Shown piece after piece: positions 38,750-47,103 of a stretch of DNA of 64,000 bases (the stretch's first letter is position 1; the number at the start of each line of letters is the position of its first letter). Source of the DNA: CAVVWJ01 sp965652025 (GTDB taxonomy: Bacteria; Gemmatimonadota; Gemmatimonadetes; Gemmatimonadales; GWC2-71-9); the NCBI GenBank assembly GCA_965652025.1, contig CBFGTM010000013.1, positions 1-64,000 of the forward strand, written 5' to 3'. The notes beneath the pieces are model-generated. The model had not been told where the DNA came from and searched no databases. It was given only the letters and a program-made list of their open reading frames with translations. A program made the translations under genes and the position numbers.

Positions 38750-40050
38750 GGAGTGTCCTTGTTGGAAAAGAGTCTTCGGCCGAGAATGGCCTCCAGCTGG
38801 GCCAGCGCCAGGCGGGTGGTATACCGCGCCTGGACCACCCCAGCTTCGGCCTCGGCAACGCTCACCTGCGCGTCGAGCAGGTCCAGAATGGTGCTGGCAC
38901 CGGAGCGATAGCGCAGCGACTGCATCCGGTAGTTCTCCCGGGCCACGGTTCCGGCAACGTTGGCCAGCTCGACCGCGGCCTTACTGGTTTCGTATGCATC
39001 GTACGAGCTGGTGACGTCGCGCCGCACCGCTCGTTCCAGATCTGCCCGGATGCTGCGGGATACATCGCGGTTCACCCGCGCCCGGGTCACTTCGATCTCC
39101 CGAAGGCCATTGTCCCAGACCGGCAGCGAGACCCCGAAAGTGACGGAGGTGATGTTGGCGGCACCCGGAAAGAGCTGGGTGTCGTAGCGCTGATGCACCG
39201 CGCCGATTCGGATGGTCGGCAGGTAGTCTCCTCGTTGGGCCTTGAGTGTGGCCTCCGCGGCCCGCTCATTGGCCTGGGCTGCCTGATACTGCGGCCCCTG
39301 CTCCAGTCCCACCCGCAAGGCTTCGGCCAGGCTTATCGGAAGCGGTGGCGCCGGCAGGGTGTCGGCGGGTACGGCACCGACCGGACCGGAGGCGCCGACC
39401 CGACGGGCCAGGTCCAGCTGGGCAGTCCGCAGTGCGTTATGCTGCCGGAGACTGTCCACCTGAGCCCGGATCAGCTCTAGCACGAGTTGAAGGGAGTCGG
39501 TCTGCACCGCCGCTCCCGACGCCACCCGGGCTCGGGCGACCCCCAGAGCTTCACGAGCTCGAAACGCCCTCTGTTGCGCCACCCGGGCCAGCTCCTGGTT
39601 GACCAGCACGTCGTAATAGCTCGACTCGGTCTCCAGGGCCGCCTGAAACCGTTGTTCCAGCTCCCCGGCATCCGCGCTGGCGAGTTCCGCCTTGGTGCGG
39701 GAGATCTCACTGAACTTCCGGAGGCTGAAAATCTCGTAATCGGCGCTGGCCCGTCCCACCACGAGCGTGCTGGTGGGATTGGCCGGGTCCGCCGGGTTGA
39801 AGAAGCTCTCCGAGTACTTGGTCTCATCCAGCCCAACCTCGACGGCCGGCACTACGAAGGCGAGCATGGCGGCACGCCGGCCCCATTCAGCATCCTCGAT
39901 CCGACCCAAGGCACGGACGTAATCCGGATCCAGCTGGGTGGAGCGTCGGATTGCTTCGGCAAGCGTTATCAGGGGGATGGAGTCGGCCCGTGGCACCGAG
40001 TCCCGGGGGACCGGCGCCGCCTGAAGCATCAGCAGCAGCAGAAGCATCAC
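38746..40050 (-). CDS. TolC-family outer-membrane efflux protein
   Basis: 434 residues. An N-terminal hydrophobic segment (MMLLLLLMLQAAPVPRD) serves for export. The remainder is two OEP repeats of long coiled coils and strands: LTLAEAIRRSTQLDPDYVRA, LAEALRVGLEQGPQYQAAQA and QSLRYRSGASTILDLLDAQV. It forms the trimeric outer-membrane duct of the efflux complex. Its ends overlap the adaptor (downstream) and the pump (upstream) by four bases each. Confidence 0.92.
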   Translation of the reverse strand: MMLLLLLMLQAAPVPRDSVPRADSIPLITLAEAIRRSTQLDPDYVRALGRIEDAEWGRRAAMLAFVVPAVEVGLDETKYSESFFNPADPANPTSTLVVGRASADYEIFSLRKFSEISRTKAELASADAGELEQRFQAALETESSYYDVLVNQELARVAQQRAFRAREALGVARARVASGAAVQTDSLQLVLELIRAQVDSLRQHNALRTAQLDLARRVGASGPVGAVPADTLPAPPLPISLAEALRVGLEQGPQYQAAQANERAAEATLKAQRGDYLPTIRIGAVHQRYDTQLFPGAANITSVTFGVSLPVWDNGLREIEVTRARVNRDVSRSIRADLERAVRRDVTSSYDAYETSKAAVELANVAGTVARENYRMQSLRYRSGASTILDLLDAQVSVAEAEAGVVQARYTTRLALAQLEAILGRRLFSNKDTP

Positions 40051-43000
40051 TCGGCCTCTGCCGGAGTCAGAGCCGGTTGCCGCGCGGCACTCCGGCGGCG
40101 GGAGCGCTCCACCAGTCCGTCAAAGATCAGGTACACTGTCGGTACCACGTAGAGAGTAAGCAGGGTGGAGAAAACCAGGCCGCCCACGATGGCATAGCCC
40201 AACGGGCGCCGGCTGAGCGACCCCGCCCCCAGGCCCAACGCGATCGGCAGCGCGCCCATGACGGTTGCTACCGAGGTCATCAGAATGGGACGCAGCCGGA
40301 TGCGACCGGCTTCCTGCGCGGCCTCCACGGGCGTCATGCCCCGTTCCTTGAGCTGATTGATGTACTCCACCAGAAGAATCGAGTTCTTCGACACCAGCCC
40401 GATCAGGAGAATCATGCCGATCTGGCTGTACACGTTCAGGGTGGATCCGGCCAGCTTGAGGGTGAAGAGCGCCCCGGTGACGGCCAGCGGTACGGCGAGG
40501 AGCACGGTGAACGGGTGAACCAGTGACTCGAACTGGCTGGCCAGGACCATGAAGACGACGACCAGAGCCAGAAGGAAAGCGAAGTAAAGCGCCGAACCAC
40601 TCTCCTCCAGCTCCCGGGACTCACCCGCAAGCGCTGTACTGCTCCCTCGTGGCAGGACCTCGTCCGCAATCCGGGTCAGCGAGTCGAGCGCCTCGCCCAG
40701 GGTGAATCCCGGTGCCAGGTTGGCAGTGAGAGTGGCGGAGCGGACCCGGTCGAAGTGGTTGAGCTCCCGAGGCCCCACCCCTTCCTGGATCGTGGCCAGG
40801 GCCTCCAGCTTGACCAGCTCGCCTCCCCGACCACGCACGTACAAACCGGTCATATCACTCGGTGTCGCTCGGGCGCGCGGGTCGAGCTGGACGATGACAT
40901 CGTACTGCTTGTTGGCCCGGGTAAAGGTGCTGGTCTGATTTCCGCCCAGCAGCACTTGCAGGGTTGTGGCCACATCCGAAACCGGGACACCCAGGTCCTC
41001 TGCCCGATCGCGATCGAAGCTGACGGTGAGCTGCGGCTTATTGACCCGGAGATCGCTGTCCACGTTGATCAAGCCCGGAATCTGCCTGGCTCGGGCGAGC
41101 AGCGTATCGTTCCCCCGGGCCAGAAGGTCGAAGTCAGGATGCTGGATAACGAAGTTGACCGGGCTGCCCCATCCGAAGGCCGGCGGATTGTTGGCAAAGG
41201 CAAACACTCCCGGGATTCCAAAGAACTGGCCCTGGACTTCACCAATGATCTCCTGGACCGACCGATTGCGTTTAGACCAGTCTAGCAGGTTGACGAAGAT
41301 GATTCCGCGGCTGACCCCGTCGCCGATGTTGACTACGCTGAAGTAGCTATCGATGCCCTTGGTCTTCGCCAGGATCGCTTCGGCCTGACGCTGGTAGCTG
41401 TCGGTGTAGGCCAGAGAGGAGCCTTCCGGAGCGATAATGAAGTTGAAGAACCAGCCCCGGTCTTCGGGAGGAACGAACTCCCGCTTCATGGAGCGAAATA
41501 CGACCACGGCTCCGAGGGTGACCATCACTGTCACCGCCACAATCACCATCCGGTGGCGGAGAGCCAGGGCGAGGGTGCGGGCGTAGCCTGAAGCCAGCCG
41601 ATTGAATCCCTCTTCCAGCAACCGATACATGCGCCCGTGGCGAGGGGGCACCCGCAGGATCTTGGCGCACAGCATCGGGGTGAGCGTCAGGGCCACGAAC
41701 CCGGAGATGATGACCGCGCCAGCCACCGCAATGCCGAATTCGTTGAAGAGGCGTCCAGTAGAGCCCTTGAGGAAGGCGAGTGGGGTAAACACCGCCACCA
41801 GCGAAATGGTGGTGGCCAGCACCGCAAAAGCGATTTCCCGGGTGCCGTTGGTGGCGGCCTCAGCCGGACTCTCATCCAGCTCCTCCTGATGTCGGTAGGC
41901 GTTCTCCAGTACGATGATGGCGTCGTCGACCACGATACCGATGGCCAGTGTCAGCGCGAGCAGGGTGAAGTTGTTGATGGAGAATCCCAGGAAGTACATG
42001 ATGGCGAACGCGGCGATGATGGACGTGGGGATCGCCAGCCCCGGGATGATGGTCGCTCGAAGATTGCGGAGAAACAGGAAGATGATGATGACCACGAGAA
42101 TCGCGGCGATGCCCAGCGTCTCCTCGGCCTCCTGGATCGAGCGCTTCACGAAGATGGACTGGTCGAACGCCGTATTGATTGCTACGCCCGGGGGAAGCGA
42201 TGCCTGGATCCGGGGCAGCTCACCCCGAATCGCTTCGGCGACCGAGATGATGTTGGCCTTGGACTGGCGGATGACACCGATGGCCACGGCGGGCGTCCCC
42301 TTGAAACGAAGGGCGCTTCTCTCGTCCTCGGCACCCAGCTCCACCCGCCCCAGGTCCTTGAGCTTGACCAGAATGCCGTCGGTGTTGCTGACGACCAGAT
42401 TGCTGAACTCCTCCGGCGTCTTGAGCTCGCCCAGGGATCGGACGGTGAATTCCCGGCGTTGGGATTCGATCCGACCGGCGGGAACCTCGACATTCCGGGT
42501 TCGGATGGCCTGCTGGACGTCTTGAACGGTCAGGCCGCGGGCAGCCAGCTCGGAGGCGGAAAGCCAGACCCGCATGGAGAACCGCCGTTCTCCGAAAATC
42601 CGGGCCTGTCCCACGCCGGGAAGACTTTGGAGCCGGCTCTTCACCAGGCGGTCGCCGATGTCGGAGAGCTGCAACAGATCGTAGTTCTCTCCCGAGAGGG
42701 CGAGCCAGAAGAACGGCTGGGCATCCGCGTCTTGCTTGGCCACGACCGGCTCCTCGATGTCCTCCGGGAGCCGCTCTCGGACCCGGGCTACCTTGTCCCG
42801 GGTATCCTGTGCCGCCGCCTCCACATCGCGATCCAGATTGAACTCGAGGGTGATGTTGCTGAATCCTTCCGCACTGGAGCTCGTCAGGGTGCGCAGACCC
42901 TCGACCGTGCTGAGCTCCTCCTCCAGAATGTCGGTCACCGCTGATTCGACGACCTGGGGGTTGGCACCCGGCAGGCCGGTGCTAACCGAAACGATGGGCG

Positions 43001-43124
43001 GATCGACATCGGGAAACTCCCGTACCGCAAGTTGGGTGTACCCGATGGCGCCGAAGAGCACCAGCGCCAGGCTAAGCATGCTGGCCAGCACGGGCCGCTG
43101 GATTGAGAGGTCGGAGATCTTCAT
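40047..43124 (-). CDS. RND multidrug efflux pump (AcrB/MexB-type)
   Basis: 1025 residues, the usual RND size. It starts MKISDLSIQRPVLASMLSLA, and the proton-relay aspartates lie in LAIGIVVDDAIIVLENAYRH. A second hallmark is LIGLVSKNSILLVEYINQLK, with the conserved Lys. Two large periplasmic loops lie between twelve membrane helices. The trimer exports hydrophobic compounds using proton flow. It is first in the operon with the TolC-like and adaptor genes. The spacer to the divergent small gene (43125-43355) holds candidate operators; no repressor gene is adjacent. Confidence 0.96.
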   Translation of the reverse strand: MKISDLSIQRPVLASMLSLALVLFGAIGYTQLAVREFPDVDPPIVSVSTGLPGANPQVVESAVTDILEEELSTVEGLRTLTSSSAEGFSNITLEFNLDRDVEAAAQDTRDKVARVRERLPEDIEEPVVAKQDADAQPFFWLALSGENYDLLQLSDIGDRLVKSRLQSLPGVGQARIFGERRFSMRVWLSASELAARGLTVQDVQQAIRTRNVEVPAGRIESQRREFTVRSLGELKTPEEFSNLVVSNTDGILVKLKDLGRVELGAEDERSALRFKGTPAVAIGVIRQSKANIISVAEAIRGELPRIQASLPPGVAINTAFDQSIFVKRSIQEAEETLGIAAILVVIIIFLFLRNLRATIIPGLAIPTSIIAAFAIMYFLGFSINNFTLLALTLAIGIVVDDAIIVLENAYRHQEELDESPAEAATNGTREIAFAVLATTISLVAVFTPLAFLKGSTGRLFNEFGIAVAGAVIISGFVALTLTPMLCAKILRVPPRHGRMYRLLEEGFNRLASGYARTLALALRHRMVIVAVTVMVTLGAVVVFRSMKREFVPPEDRGWFFNFIIAPEGSSLAYTDSYQRQAEAILAKTKGIDSYFSVVNIGDGVSRGIIFVNLLDWSKRNRSVQEIIGEVQGQFFGIPGVFAFANNPPAFGWGSPVNFVIQHPDFDLLARGNDTLLARARQIPGLINVDSDLRVNKPQLTVSFDRDRAEDLGVPVSDVATTLQVLLGGNQTSTFTRANKQYDVIVQLDPRARATPSDMTGLYVRGRGGELVKLEALATIQEGVGPRELNHFDRVRSATLTANLAPGFTLGEALDSLTRIADEVLPRGSSTALAGESRELEESGSALYFAFLLALVVVFMVLASQFESLVHPFTVLLAVPLAVTGALFTLKLAGSTLNVYSQIGMILLIGLVSKNSILLVEYINQLKERGMTPVEAAQEAGRIRLRPILMTSVATVMGALPIALGLGAGSLSRRPLGYAIVGGLVFSTLLTLYVVPTVYLIFDGLVERSRRRSAARQPALTPAEAE

Positions 43125-43229
43125 GGCTTCAATTCCCCGTCATGGGTCGAGACTGCCGGTGAGCCGGCAACCCCATCACTGGTTAGTCGTTCGAAGCAAC
43201 CGAGGATCGACACCGCAGCGGTGCCGGGG

Positions 43230-43277
43230 ACGGACACAGTTAGATCGGGCAATGTCCGAAAGCGTTCCTTACGGACA
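43230..43277. promoter_or_regulatory. CGGACA repeats upstream of the RND operon (operator candidate)
   Basis: The hexamer CGGACA occurs at 43231 and 43272, and its complement TGTCCG at 43253, giving an inverted pair 43253-43258/43272-43277. A second hairpin TGCCGG/CCGGCA lies nearer the pump gene at about 43151-43166. The sites fall between divergent genes. Evidence is limited to symmetry and position. Confidence 0.35.
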
Positions 43278-43355
43278 AACCCGCTCCAGGATTCAGTCTG
43301 AGACAACCTTGGAGGCCCGGACGAATTAGATTGGTGAGCCCCTAACAACTGAACG

Positions 43356-43721
43356 ATGCCGCCGAAACTCTCCAGTCGCCAGCAGGCTCAACTCGCCTTT
43401 CTGGAACAGTTGCCGCCGAAGTTCCAGCGGATGCACAGCATCATCGAACAGATGACCAGCCTCAATGTCGATGAGACCATCCTGCGGGGCTTCGGCCGGA
43501 TCCTGGACGAGATCAAGGGCAAGGCTACTGCCCTCAGTCTCAACGGCTTAGCCGAAACGGCAGGGCTGATGGGGACCATGCTCCGGCGGGGCGGGGGCCT
43601 GCAGTTCAGGGTGCGGGGACTGCGAGAGCTGCTGGGCAGCCTGAAGAACAACTTCGATGCAGCGCTTCGGGAGGCGACTACCCCGGCGGGGGGTCCGACC
43701 GAGCCTGAGGCTTCGGCTTAG
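43356..43721 (+). CDS. small helical protein similar to the 37320 gene product
   Basis: 121 residues. Helices LAFLEQLPPKFQRMHSIIEQ, ILRGFGRILDEIKGKATALS, LNGLAETAGLMGTMLRRGGG and LRELLGSLKNNFDAALREAT give a four-helix pattern with a GGG turn. It has the same layout as the 108-residue protein at the other end of the RND operon. The fold may be Hpt-like, but no phospho-His motif is present. The stop overlaps the convergent small membrane gene by four bases. Confidence 0.65.
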   Translation: MPPKLSSRQQAQLAFLEQLPPKFQRMHSIIEQMTSLNVDETILRGFGRILDEIKGKATALSLNGLAETAGLMGTMLRRGGGLQFRVRGLRELLGSLKNNFDAALREATTPAGGPTEPEASA

Positions 43722-43888
43722 CCCGCGCGGCTCCTTCGGCGAGCCAGCATCCGATCGATCAGCGGCCCGCACATGAGAACGATCATGCCATTGATGAGGC
43801 CCCCGATCAGTGCCGAAACAAAGGTGAGGGCGCCCAGAATCAGGGCGGCACCGATGAAGGCGAGAAGCACTCCAATCCAGGACATCAT
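43718..43888 (-). CDS. small two-helix membrane protein
   Basis: 56 residues from the ATG at 43888, which follows GGGAG. It contains two hydrophobic stretches (SWIGVLLAFIGAALILGALT and ALIGGLINGMIVLMCGPLID) and a basic tail RMLARRRSRAG. The open frame goes on to 43981, but the Shine-Dalgarno site and the sequence favour the later start. Function unknown. Confidence 0.6.
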   Translation of the reverse strand: MMSWIGVLLAFIGAALILGALTFVSALIGGLINGMIVLMCGPLIDRMLARRRSRAG

Positions 43889-43979
43889 CAGTCTCCCAGA
43901 AAGAACGTGGACGCGGCCGGCCAACATTAGCTGAACCGGTTCGGCTCTCGCAAGCCTCACCCTGCTACGGACAAGAGCC

Positions 43980-44630
43980 ATGAAAATATCAGCTGCTCAG
44001 ATTCTGACGCTCACGCTCCTCGGCTCGCCCCTCGCCGCCCAGACGGCCGACTCGACCCGGACCGTGCCCGGTGGCGGCGAGCTTCCTGCCGGATGGAGTG
44101 CCCGCCCTGACGATAAAGGCAATTCGAAGGACATCAAATTCGTGGTCATGGAGCCGGGCTACCACCTGACGCTGGGGCCGGCCACGATATTGTATCGCAA
44201 GGAGGACCGGGCCCAGGGACCCTTTCACACCCTGGTCACCATCCATCAGATGAAGCGATGGGAACACCCGGAGGGCTACGGTCTCTTCTTTGGGGGCCGG
44301 GATCTGGAGGGGCCTAACCAGTCCTACACCTATTTCCTGGTACGGGACGACGGGACCTTCAACATCAAGACCCGCAGAGGCGACAAAGTTTCCCAGGTGT
44401 CGGAAGGCTGGAAGCCGAATTCGGCAATCAAGAAGGCCGACGCCAATGGGGCCACCAGTAATCTCCTCGAAATCGATGCCAAGAGAGATCCGAAGCGGAT
44501 CAGCTTCAAAGTGAACGGGAAGGAGGTCTACTCCCAGCCGGCGCGGTCGGAGGACCTGAAGGGCATTGTCGGCCTCCGGGTGAACCACAATCTCGACGTT
44601 CACCTGGAAGGCTTTGCCCTCCACCAGTGA
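43980..44630 (+). CDS. secreted DUF1080-like (concanavalin-type beta-sandwich) protein
   Basis: 216 residues. A signal peptide ends GSPLAAQTAD. The mature part is beta-rich, with YHLTLGPATILYRKED, YGLFFGGRDLEGPNQSYTYF and IVGLRVNHNLDVHLEGFALH, the pattern of DUF1080/3-keto-disaccharide hydrolase-like and lectin-type domains. Catalytic residues are not evident, so carbohydrate or surface binding is as likely as hydrolysis. It stands alone, upstream of the porin leader. Confidence 0.65.
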   Translation: MKISAAQILTLTLLGSPLAAQTADSTRTVPGGGELPAGWSARPDDKGNSKDIKFVVMEPGYHLTLGPATILYRKEDRAQGPFHTLVTIHQMKRWEHPEGYGLFFGGRDLEGPNQSYTYFLVRDDGTFNIKTRRGDKVSQVSEGWKPNSAIKKADANGATSNLLEIDAKRDPKRISFKVNGKEVYSQPARSEDLKGIVGLRVNHNLDVHLEGFALHQ

Positions 44631-44648
44631 TCGCCTGCGCTCAGTGGC

Positions 44649-44676
44649 TTGACGCTTGCTCAGGCAGCCATACATT
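44649..44676 (+). promoter_or_regulatory. sigma-70 promoter of the porin gene
   Basis: TTGACG (44649-44654), a 16-base spacer and TACATT (44671-44676). The start of the transcript near 44683 coincides with the first base of the leader's outer stem. Confidence 0.65.
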
Positions 44677-44682
44677 AGCCTC

Positions 44683-44834
44683 GTGCACCCCTGGACTGCT
44701 CGAAACTGGAATCGACTTTCCGCCTGTGACGCATTTACGTAGTCCGGACATGGGTGCGAGCAGTAGTCTGTGGTGATGTATCGGCCCGCTCGTCTGTGTA
44801 GCGGGCCGTGTTTTTAGGAGATCGCGCGGGCCGT
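44683..44834 (+). promoter_or_regulatory. riboswitch-like leader with intrinsic terminator
   Basis: The outer stem P1 pairs GCACCC (44685-44690) with GGGTGC (44752-44757). Inside, CTGGACT (44691-44697) pairs with AGTCCGG (44741-44747), enclosing a GGAA/TTCC hairpin. Then a terminator follows: CGGCCCGCT (44782-44790) with AGCGGGCCG (44800-44808) and TGTTTTTA. GCGGGCCGT recurs at 44826-44834, so the left arm could pair with either copy, an arrangement suited to switching. I do not recognise a known riboswitch class. Confidence 0.55.
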
Positions 44835-44857
44835 ATTCCTCAGTCCCTGGAGACCGC

Positions 44858-45724
44858 ATGCCGCGAGCAAATCTTCTGGTCGCCCCGTTTCTCTTCGCCG
44901 CCGCGACTCTGGCCGGGGTGCCTGCCGCAGCCCAGACGGAAATAGGCGCGGACCTCGGGCTCTTCAGCTCGTACGTCTGGCGCGGGTTATCGCTGACCAA
45001 CAAACCAGTGGCACAGCCGGCCGTATGGGCCGCCATTCCGGTGGGGAATGCCTCGGTCACACTGGGCCTCTGGTCTTCCATCGACCTGGGTCAGTACGAC
45101 GACCCCAATGATGACATCAGTGAGAGCGGTGGAAGCTCGAGCTTCAACCTGGCAGAGTACGAACCCTACGCGGAAGTGAGCTTTAACGCGGGGAAAGCCA
45201 CGTTGACCGCTGGGGCACTTGGGTACATCTATCCGAACGATGAGGATGCACCCGCCGCCGGTCTGCTGACCAATGACGCCAACACTCTGGAGATCTACGG
45301 AAAGCTGGGGTTGGATGCCGCGTTCAGCCCCGAGCTCTCGGTCTACTATGACGTCGACAACATCAATGGGGCCTATATCGAAGGGGGAGTCACCTACTCG
45401 CTGGCGGCGAGTGAGAAGGTCTCGATCGACCTCGGTGCGCTCGCCGGTTTCAATGCGGGACAGGGTGTATCGGACAACCCAGTGAACGATGAGTCCGCCA
45501 ACTTCGCCGACGATGGTTTCACCCACCTCGACGTCTCCGCCGGCGTTCCGTTCAGTGCCGGTGCCCTATCCATCACGCCAGTCCTGCACGTTGTAGTGGC
45601 CGGGGACGATTTCACTAAAATCACCTCGCCCACGGATGAGAGCGACGTGAAACTGTGGGGTGGGGTCTCGATCAGCTGGTCGAGGGTGCTTGGAGGAGTG
45701 CCGGAGGAAGAGGCCGAGCCCTGA
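44858..45724 (+). CDS. TorF-family outer-membrane porin
   Basis: 288 residues. The signal peptide ends AAAQT. The mature start EIGADLGLFSSYVWRGLSLT is the TorF-type signature (tyrosine-valine-tryptophan-arginine-glycine at the first strand). Amphipathic strands follow to the end (SFNLAEYEPYAEVSFNAGKA, LGLDAAFSPELSVYYDVDNI). It probably forms a small barrel for solute entry. Its 3' end is 12 bases from the convergent polyamine operon. Transcription passes through a riboswitch-like leader, so synthesis should respond to a small molecule. Confidence 0.82.
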   Translation: MPRANLLVAPFLFAAATLAGVPAAAQTEIGADLGLFSSYVWRGLSLTNKPVAQPAVWAAIPVGNASVTLGLWSSIDLGQYDDPNDDISESGGSSSFNLAEYEPYAEVSFNAGKATLTAGALGYIYPNDEDAPAAGLLTNDANTLEIYGKLGLDAAFSPELSVYYDVDNINGAYIEGGVTYSLAASEKVSIDLGALAGFNAGQGVSDNPVNDESANFADDGFTHLDVSAGVPFSAGALSITPVLHVVVAGDDFTKITSPTDESDVKLWGGVSISWSRVLGGVPEEEAEP

Positions 45725-45736
45725 GGATGAAGTCGG

Positions 45737-47089
45737 TCATAAGCTGTGAGCCACTTCCTCGAAGGTTTCTTCCAACCGACCGAGCATCTCTTTCAACAAA
45801 TCCATAGGAATCCCCAGCGCCGGTTCGATCCTGATCACCTGCGCCTTGGAGTAGGTGCCTGCCACCAGGACACCCCGCTTGAACAGGCCGGAGGCCACCT
45901 TCCAGCCGATCTCCTGGGCCGGAAATTCCATTCCGATCAGCAGTCCCTTCCCTCGGGTCTCCTTCAGCACCTGAGGATATTGCTGCTGCAGGCAGCCCAG
46001 CTCGCGGAGCAGGAACTCGCCCTTTATGGCAGCCTGCCCCGGCAGATCTTCCTCCAGAGTGACCTGAATTGCTGCCAGGCCCGCGGCGCAGGCGAGTGGA
46101 TTGCCGCCGAAGGTGGTGGAGTGGATGATTGGATTGGGGATCATCACCTCCCAGATTTCGGACGTAGAAATGAACGCCGACAGCGGCATGACTCCGCCCC
46201 CGATCGATTTCCCGACGCACATGATGTCTGGCACCACATTCCAGTGGTCCACTCCCCAGAGCTTCCCCGTTCGGCCCATGCCGGTCTGGATCTCGTCCGC
46301 AATCAGCAGGGCTCCATAGCGACTGCATAGCTCGCGCGCGCGAGGGAAATATTCGGGGGGTGGAACGATGCCGCCCGCTTCACCCTGGACCGGCTCCAGC
46401 ACTACCCCCGCGATGTGGACGCCTACTGCCTCGCAGCTGCGGAACTCCTGCTCCAGGGCGTCGGCATCTCCATAGGGGACAAACCGCACGTCCTGGAGCC
46501 CTGATTGAAACGGCTCCCGGAACGAGGCCTTGCCCATGAGCGAAAGTGAGCCCATCGACTTGCCGTGAAATCCACCCAAAGTCGAGATGAAGGTGCCACG
46601 CTTGGTGTACAACCGGGTGAGCTTGATGGCCCCTTCAATGGCATCGGTCCCGTTGTTGATGAAGAACGAGTTCTGCAGATCACCGGGCGTGATAGCCGCC
46701 AGCACTTTCCCCAGGGCTGCCCGCCAGGGCTCCAGCAACTCCTGGCTGTTCAAAGCCATGCGCTGGATCTGGTCGGTTACCGCCTTGACGATCCTGGGGT
46801 GGTTGACTCCGGCGCTGAAGATCCCGTACCCGCCCAGACAGTCGATGTATTCCCGGCCCAGAAGATCCTGGAGGTTGGAACCCTGTCCCGACCACTCCAG
46901 CGCAGCAAACTGTCCCGCCTCGGTGACCGATTTTCGGTAGGTTATGAAGCCGCGGTTGTAGTACTGCTCGTAGCTTTCGACTGTCTCAGCGATGAAGGCC
47001 TGTTTTTCCTGCAGCGTCAGCTCTCCACCGGCGATGAGGTCCAAATACCGCCGGGTCTGCTGCAACACTTGATCGTTCGATAGCCGCAA
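45737..47089 (-). CDS. patA: putrescine aminotransferase
   Basis: 450 residues of the class III PLP aminotransferase family. The N-terminal ELTLQEKQAFIAETVESYEQ and YYNRGFITYRKSVTEAGQFA resemble E. coli PatA (YgjG). The PLP lysine is in DIMCVGKSIGGGVMPLSA, and the LIADEIQTGMGRTGK block is typical. It moves an amino group from putrescine to 2-oxoglutarate, giving 4-aminobutyraldehyde (1-pyrroline). It is last in a minus-strand operon with the importer, 15 bases after potD. Confidence 0.85.
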   Translation of the reverse strand: MRLSNDQVLQQTRRYLDLIAGGELTLQEKQAFIAETVESYEQYYNRGFITYRKSVTEAGQFAALEWSGQGSNLQDLLGREYIDCLGGYGIFSAGVNHPRIVKAVTDQIQRMALNSQELLEPWRAALGKVLAAITPGDLQNSFFINNGTDAIEGAIKLTRLYTKRGTFISTLGGFHGKSMGSLSLMGKASFREPFQSGLQDVRFVPYGDADALEQEFRSCEAVGVHIAGVVLEPVQGEAGGIVPPPEYFPRARELCSRYGALLIADEIQTGMGRTGKLWGVDHWNVVPDIMCVGKSIGGGVMPLSAFISTSEIWEVMIPNPIIHSTTFGGNPLACAAGLAAIQVTLEEDLPGQAAIKGEFLLRELGCLQQQYPQVLKETRGKGLLIGMEFPAQEIGWKVASGLFKRGVLVAGTYSKAQVIRIEPALGIPMDLLKEMLGRLEETFEEVAHSL

Positions 47090-47103
47090 TTAATCGGCGC
47101 TCC

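Noticed and set aside
41637..42944. 435-residue plus-strand open frame
   Set aside because: It is the antisense shadow of the RND pump, which is fully conserved on the other strand.
43121..43348. 75-residue frame before the RND pump with a four-base overlap
   Set aside because: No ribosome-binding site or recognisable protein; the stretch holds the symmetric sites of the divergent promoter region.
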